Assembly: GCA_904066235.2 (NCBI GenBank)
Contig: CAJFCV020000001.1
Span: 14,317,291 to 14,381,290, forward strand
Length of the DNA stretch: 64,000 bases
Origin: Bursaphelenchus xylophilus
Lineage: Eukaryota > Nematoda > Chromadorea > Rhabditida > Aphelenchoididae
Direction of reading: 5' to 3'
A model generated the notes under the pieces. The model saw nothing but the letters and a program-made list of their open reading frames with translations. It was not told where the DNA came from and ran no database searches. Shown piece by piece: positions 61,001-64,000 of this stretch. Both the position numbers and the translations under genes were made by a program. Position 1 is the stretch's first letter. Every line of letters begins with the position of its first letter.

Positions 61001-63616
61001 GCAATAATTTGAATTTTAAAAATTGCACTGTGCACTCGATATTTTGGTCTAAAATACGCGACTTAACCGAGTTTTTGTTCAAAAAATACTTCTACATTAC
61101 CGCCAAACACTTACTCTTTCCAGAATCCGCATTTTTGATAGTAATCTCCTCCCTTAATTGGGCCGTTTTTGCGGGTTTTGGTTGAAATCCATCCAAATTG
61201 AAATGAGCGCCAACCGCCGCCGCCACCGGGTTTTGACGCAGCCAGTTCGGCGGACGCATAGGATGTTGAAATGGCGACATTATGCCAGGTCCCATCATTT
61301 GCGGACTCCATGGGGCATTTGCTGGGATCAAAAAATAGCCGGGGCCTGGGCCCATCGGTTGCTGCTCATACATTGGCTGAAACGAGGGGTTGTGATAGCT
61401 CGATTTGGATAAAATTTGGCATAAGTGAGGTTTGGGGGTTCGTGATGCTATAGCCAAAATCTAATGACGATACTTTTTGTATACCTGAGATATGGGACTT
61501 TCAATTTCAAAGAGGTTTGACCCAAAAATTGGCTAAAAAAATAGTTCATACTTTTGCATTTTGGATAAAATTTGAATTGTAGAACCTCCAAATCTTGGTA
61601 AAACATAAGCAAATTGCTATTCTTGACTATCCCAAACCGGAGACATTTTATACGATCAAACATATTTCATCGTATAAAATGTCGATACCTCAAAATATTG
61701 TAAAATTTCGAATTTCACCCTCTTCTAACATGTTCAGCCGACAGAATTGACTGTTCACTTTGTCCAAATTCAACCTACCTGTTGCGCAACAAACGACGGA
61801 ACAAAAGGCGGTCCATAATTTGGCTGATATTCCCGCGCCGGCGGCGCCTTATGCGCCGGAACCGGTGGCGATCGATTCTCAACCACCTCTTTCTTCGGCT
61901 CGTTTCGGGTCTCCTCGGCCTTGTTTATGTAGTACTGACTGTGCGCCATATTCGGACGCCATCCCATAGCGCGCAATTCGATTAATTCCATCACTTTGAG
62001 CCGACAAGGCGTTCCCAATTGCCCGTTATCGCGACATGAGGCTTGTCGGAGCGACACAAAAACCTTATTCAGTTCGGCTGGAAAGCAATTTGCTGTGAAA
62101 AAAGATAATAAAAATTTTGCTTTGCACTGTGCAGATTTTCGAAAATTGCCCAAAAATGAACAAGATAGGTTTCAGTTCAGGAAATGTAATATATCGCGAC
62201 AATGGTGATGATTCAGAAACCCCTTCAAACAAAAATTTTTTCAAGTTCTGACTGCACAGTGCAGAAAATTGAAGTTTCTTTTTTCCTGCACAGTGCAGTA
62301 CAAAAATTAAAAAATCTTGGCTTTTTGCGATAATTTTGACTGTCGCAGCGACAAAAAAACTTGATTTAGCACTCGTATAGACCCCCACCTTTGTGTGTTT
62401 GCTCCAAATGTTGTCCCATTGTCTTCAATTTCTGGCACAATTGGAAAATATTGTTGGCCAAATGAGTGCCAAAGTCGCCATTTTTTACTGCCGCATTCAC
62501 TTGGCTCATCAGCTGGATGAGCTGCTCTGAAAATACAGTAATCTTTATTTCATCGCACTGTGAAATTGCAGGTCTTTTTGCACAGTGCAACCTGAAAGGG
62601 TGGCTGCACCGTGCAGTCAAAACTTTGTGTTGACTGCACAGTGCGGGGTCAGCGACAAAATTCTTTTCTTTTTTGCACAGTGCAACCTGAAAGGGTGACT
62701 GCACTCTGCAGTGAAAAGTTTGTGCCATCGCACAGTGCGGGATCAACGACAAAAGAATAGTCGTTTTTGCACAGTGCAAAATCAAAAAAAATCCGTGCAG
62801 AAAAAAATTTTTGCACTGCTCAACGTTTTTTTCTCATCGCACCGTGCGAGCGCAGCGACAAAAGAAAAGTTTTTTTTGCACAGTGCAAGCTCAAAGGATG
62901 ACTGCACAGTGCAAAAATGAAAGAATCACTGCACAGTGCAATCCAAAGTTTGGGTTCGCAAAGTGCGGAGATCAGCGACAAAATTATTGTTTTGCACAGT
63001 GCAAAATCAAAAAAATCCGCGAATAAAAAAAATTAGCACTGTGCAGCTCAACGTTTTTTTCTCATCGCACCGTGCGAGAGCAGCGACAAAAGAAAAGTTT
63101 GTTTTTGCACAGTGCAAAGAACAGCCATCGTCTTCTTGCCGTCTCGCACAGTGCAAAATTTTTCGTTCGTCTGCACTGTGCAAAAAAGCTTCATTTTTTG
63201 AGCGCACTGTACGGGTGCAGCGACAAAAGAAAAGTTTGTTTTTGCACAGTGCAAAGAACAGCCATCGTCTTCTTGCCGTCTCGCACAGTGCAAAATTTTT
63301 CGTTCGTCTGCACTGTGCAAAAAAGCTTCATTTTTTGAGCGCACTGTACGGGTGCAGCGACAAAAGAAAAGTTTGTTTTTGCACAGTGCAAGGAAAAACT
63401 AGCCATTTTTTGTGTTTTGCACGGTGCAAAATTTTTGGGACGACTGCACTGTGCAAAAAAACTTTATTTTTTGATCGCACAGTGCAGGTTGTCCAAGACC
63501 ATTTTGCACCGTGCAAAAGCGACAAAACCTCCAAAATCTTCCCGCACCGTGCAAATGGATGCCCTTTCTTCTTCGGACAGTGCAAAACTTTTGAGAACTT
63601 TACCTCGGTCATCCAT
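58054..63616 (-). CDS. mxt-1: Mextli, eIF4E-binding KH-domain protein
   Basis: Eight exons on the minus strand: 63604-63616, 62389-62526, 61779-62092, 61115-61376, 60249-60436, 58988-59131, 58693-58883, 58054-58255. They join in frame to 483 residues. A helical MIF4G-like N-terminus (EQLIQLMSQVNAAVKNGDF) is followed by a Pro/Met/Gln-rich linker and a KH domain at about 243-303 (MGVKGRRVAVVEELSKTIIS, then RLIEETIRRNVSP). This matches Mextli, a protostome protein that binds eIF4E and promotes translation. Near the C-terminus, RYDRPTMMAI around Tyr440 has the shape of the Y-x4-L-hydrophobic eIF4E-binding motif with Met replacing Leu. A small first exon (MDDR) is supported only by phase and splice sites. 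Four introns carry GCAC-N-GTGC arrays. Confidence 0.85.
59205..60235. repeat. GCAC-N-GTGC array in a Mextli intron
   Basis: Fills the intron between exons 5 and 6. Words AAAGCGACATTTTGCAC and TTTTACGGAGC accompany the sites. Units near 59925, 59980 and 60030 are about 55 bp copies of each other. Confidence 0.85.
60545..61035. repeat. Sparse GCAC-N-GTGC sites with a ~155 bp duplication
   Basis: GAAACCGCACAGTGCATCGT-type blocks followed by CAAAACAAAGGTAATGAGGT recur near 60545 and 60700 in a Mextli intron. Confidence 0.7.
61640..61685. repeat. Solitary palindrome of the TTATACGA family
   Basis: GGAGACATTTTATACGATCA, then AACATATTTCATCG and TATAAAATGTC. The only copy of this family in the Mextli gene. 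Confidence 0.8.
62120..62310. repeat. Few GCAC-N-GTGC sites in a Mextli intron
   Basis: Three sites (near 62124, 62252 and 62287) within a 300 bp intron. Confidence 0.65.
62555..63580. repeat. GCAC-N-GTGC array in Mextli intron 1 with fresh 137 bp duplications
   Basis: Contains two apparently identical 137 bp units starting at 63083 and 63220 and a third partial unit at 63357. Each holds GCGACAAAAGAAAAGTTTGT and several palindrome sites. The perfect identity implies ongoing tandem amplification. Confidence 0.88.
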
Positions 63617-63884
63617 TTTCAGCTACTTTTTTCGTTCGGAGTCGAAAATCAACAGCCAGCCGCTGCCCGGAGGCACTTGTGGAAATCGATGGAAAAATAT
63701 TTTTCGCTAATTTATGCACACTTCAAAACTTGATCCGTGAGAACGTATTTGAAGTTTGGAGAGTGGCAGAGAAAGATTATTGCCTCAGGGCTTAGACTTA
63801 AAAAACGGATTTTTCGAACTCGAAATTTTAAAAAAAAACTTTGAAAAAATTTTGCGCCCAATGACAAAATTTTTTTTTAGGTTT
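63617..63884. other. Upstream flank of Mextli
   Basis: Short region before the next array; presumably holds the promoter. No exon is recognised. Confidence 0.35.
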
Positions 63885-64000
63885 ATCGATTTTTGCACTG
63901 TGCAGAAAAATTTTTAGCCTTAGCCCATCGCACCGTGCAATCAAAAGTGAGAAAAAAACCGGCCGCACAGTGCAATGGACCAATTTGGAAAAACGCACAG
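63885..64000. repeat. GCAC-N-GTGC sites continuing past the window edge
   Basis: Four sites (near 63895, 63930, 63963 and at the end). The array is cut by the window boundary. Confidence 0.75.

Overview
This is a stretch of nuclear chromosome from a nematode, most likely a rhabditid. The evidence is the gene content: a CHE-1/Glass five-finger protein, a Mextli-type eIF4E-binding protein, LEM-3, a secreted class-3 lipase of the worm type, and ribosomal protein eL41. Genes are rich in short exons, introns carry many repeats, and initiator ATGs can follow a TTTTCAG acceptor (possible spliced-leader addition). I could not name the species.

Reconstructed genes, left to right: snx-27-like sorting nexin (+, 4656-11588); gamma-butyrobetaine/trimethyllysine hydroxylase family enzyme (-, 12568-16196); tiny rpl-41 (-, 16718-16998); a small unknown gene present twice as a head-on inverted duplication (17722-19312); a terminal-inverted-repeat transposon carrying its own repeat-exon gene (19492-21279); che-1/glass-like zinc finger (-, 21594-25827); an unrecognised gene tail (-, 26938-28239); a TELO2/CLK-2-like protein (-, 28561-35836) whose last intron was hit by a BEL/Pao LTR element; a TTC14-like S1/TPR protein (-, 36445-39520); lem-3/ANKLE1-like nuclease (-, 40072-43057); 26S proteasome ATPase rpt-5 (+, 43965-47365); an SLC25A44-like mitochondrial carrier (+, 47877-53757); a class-3 lipase with an apparent frameshift (+, 55284-57354); and Mextli (-, 58054-63616). 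The genes are mostly unrelated housekeeping or neuronal genes and do not form a pathway.

The striking part is what lies between and inside them. Two unrelated short palindromes dominate the non-coding DNA. The first is the 9-mer GCAC-N-GTGC, present in several hundred copies in clustered arrays, usually flanked by T-runs and A-runs and often accompanied by a GCGACA word. The second is a 30 to 46 bp near-perfect palindrome with arm TTATACGATGAAACA, recurring every 125-150 bp in runs of three to five while the sequence between copies is mostly diverged. Four kinds of mobile element are recognisable by their target duplications: TA-flanked 155 bp MITEs, a GCACGCCACG-ended element with 5 bp duplications (two copies), a GC-rich hAT-like MITE with an 8 bp duplication, and the BEL/Pao element with a 5 bp duplication. 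Several sit inside the palindrome arrays, so the arrays predate them. Several introns also seem to have grown by tandem duplication of their own 3' splice-site end.
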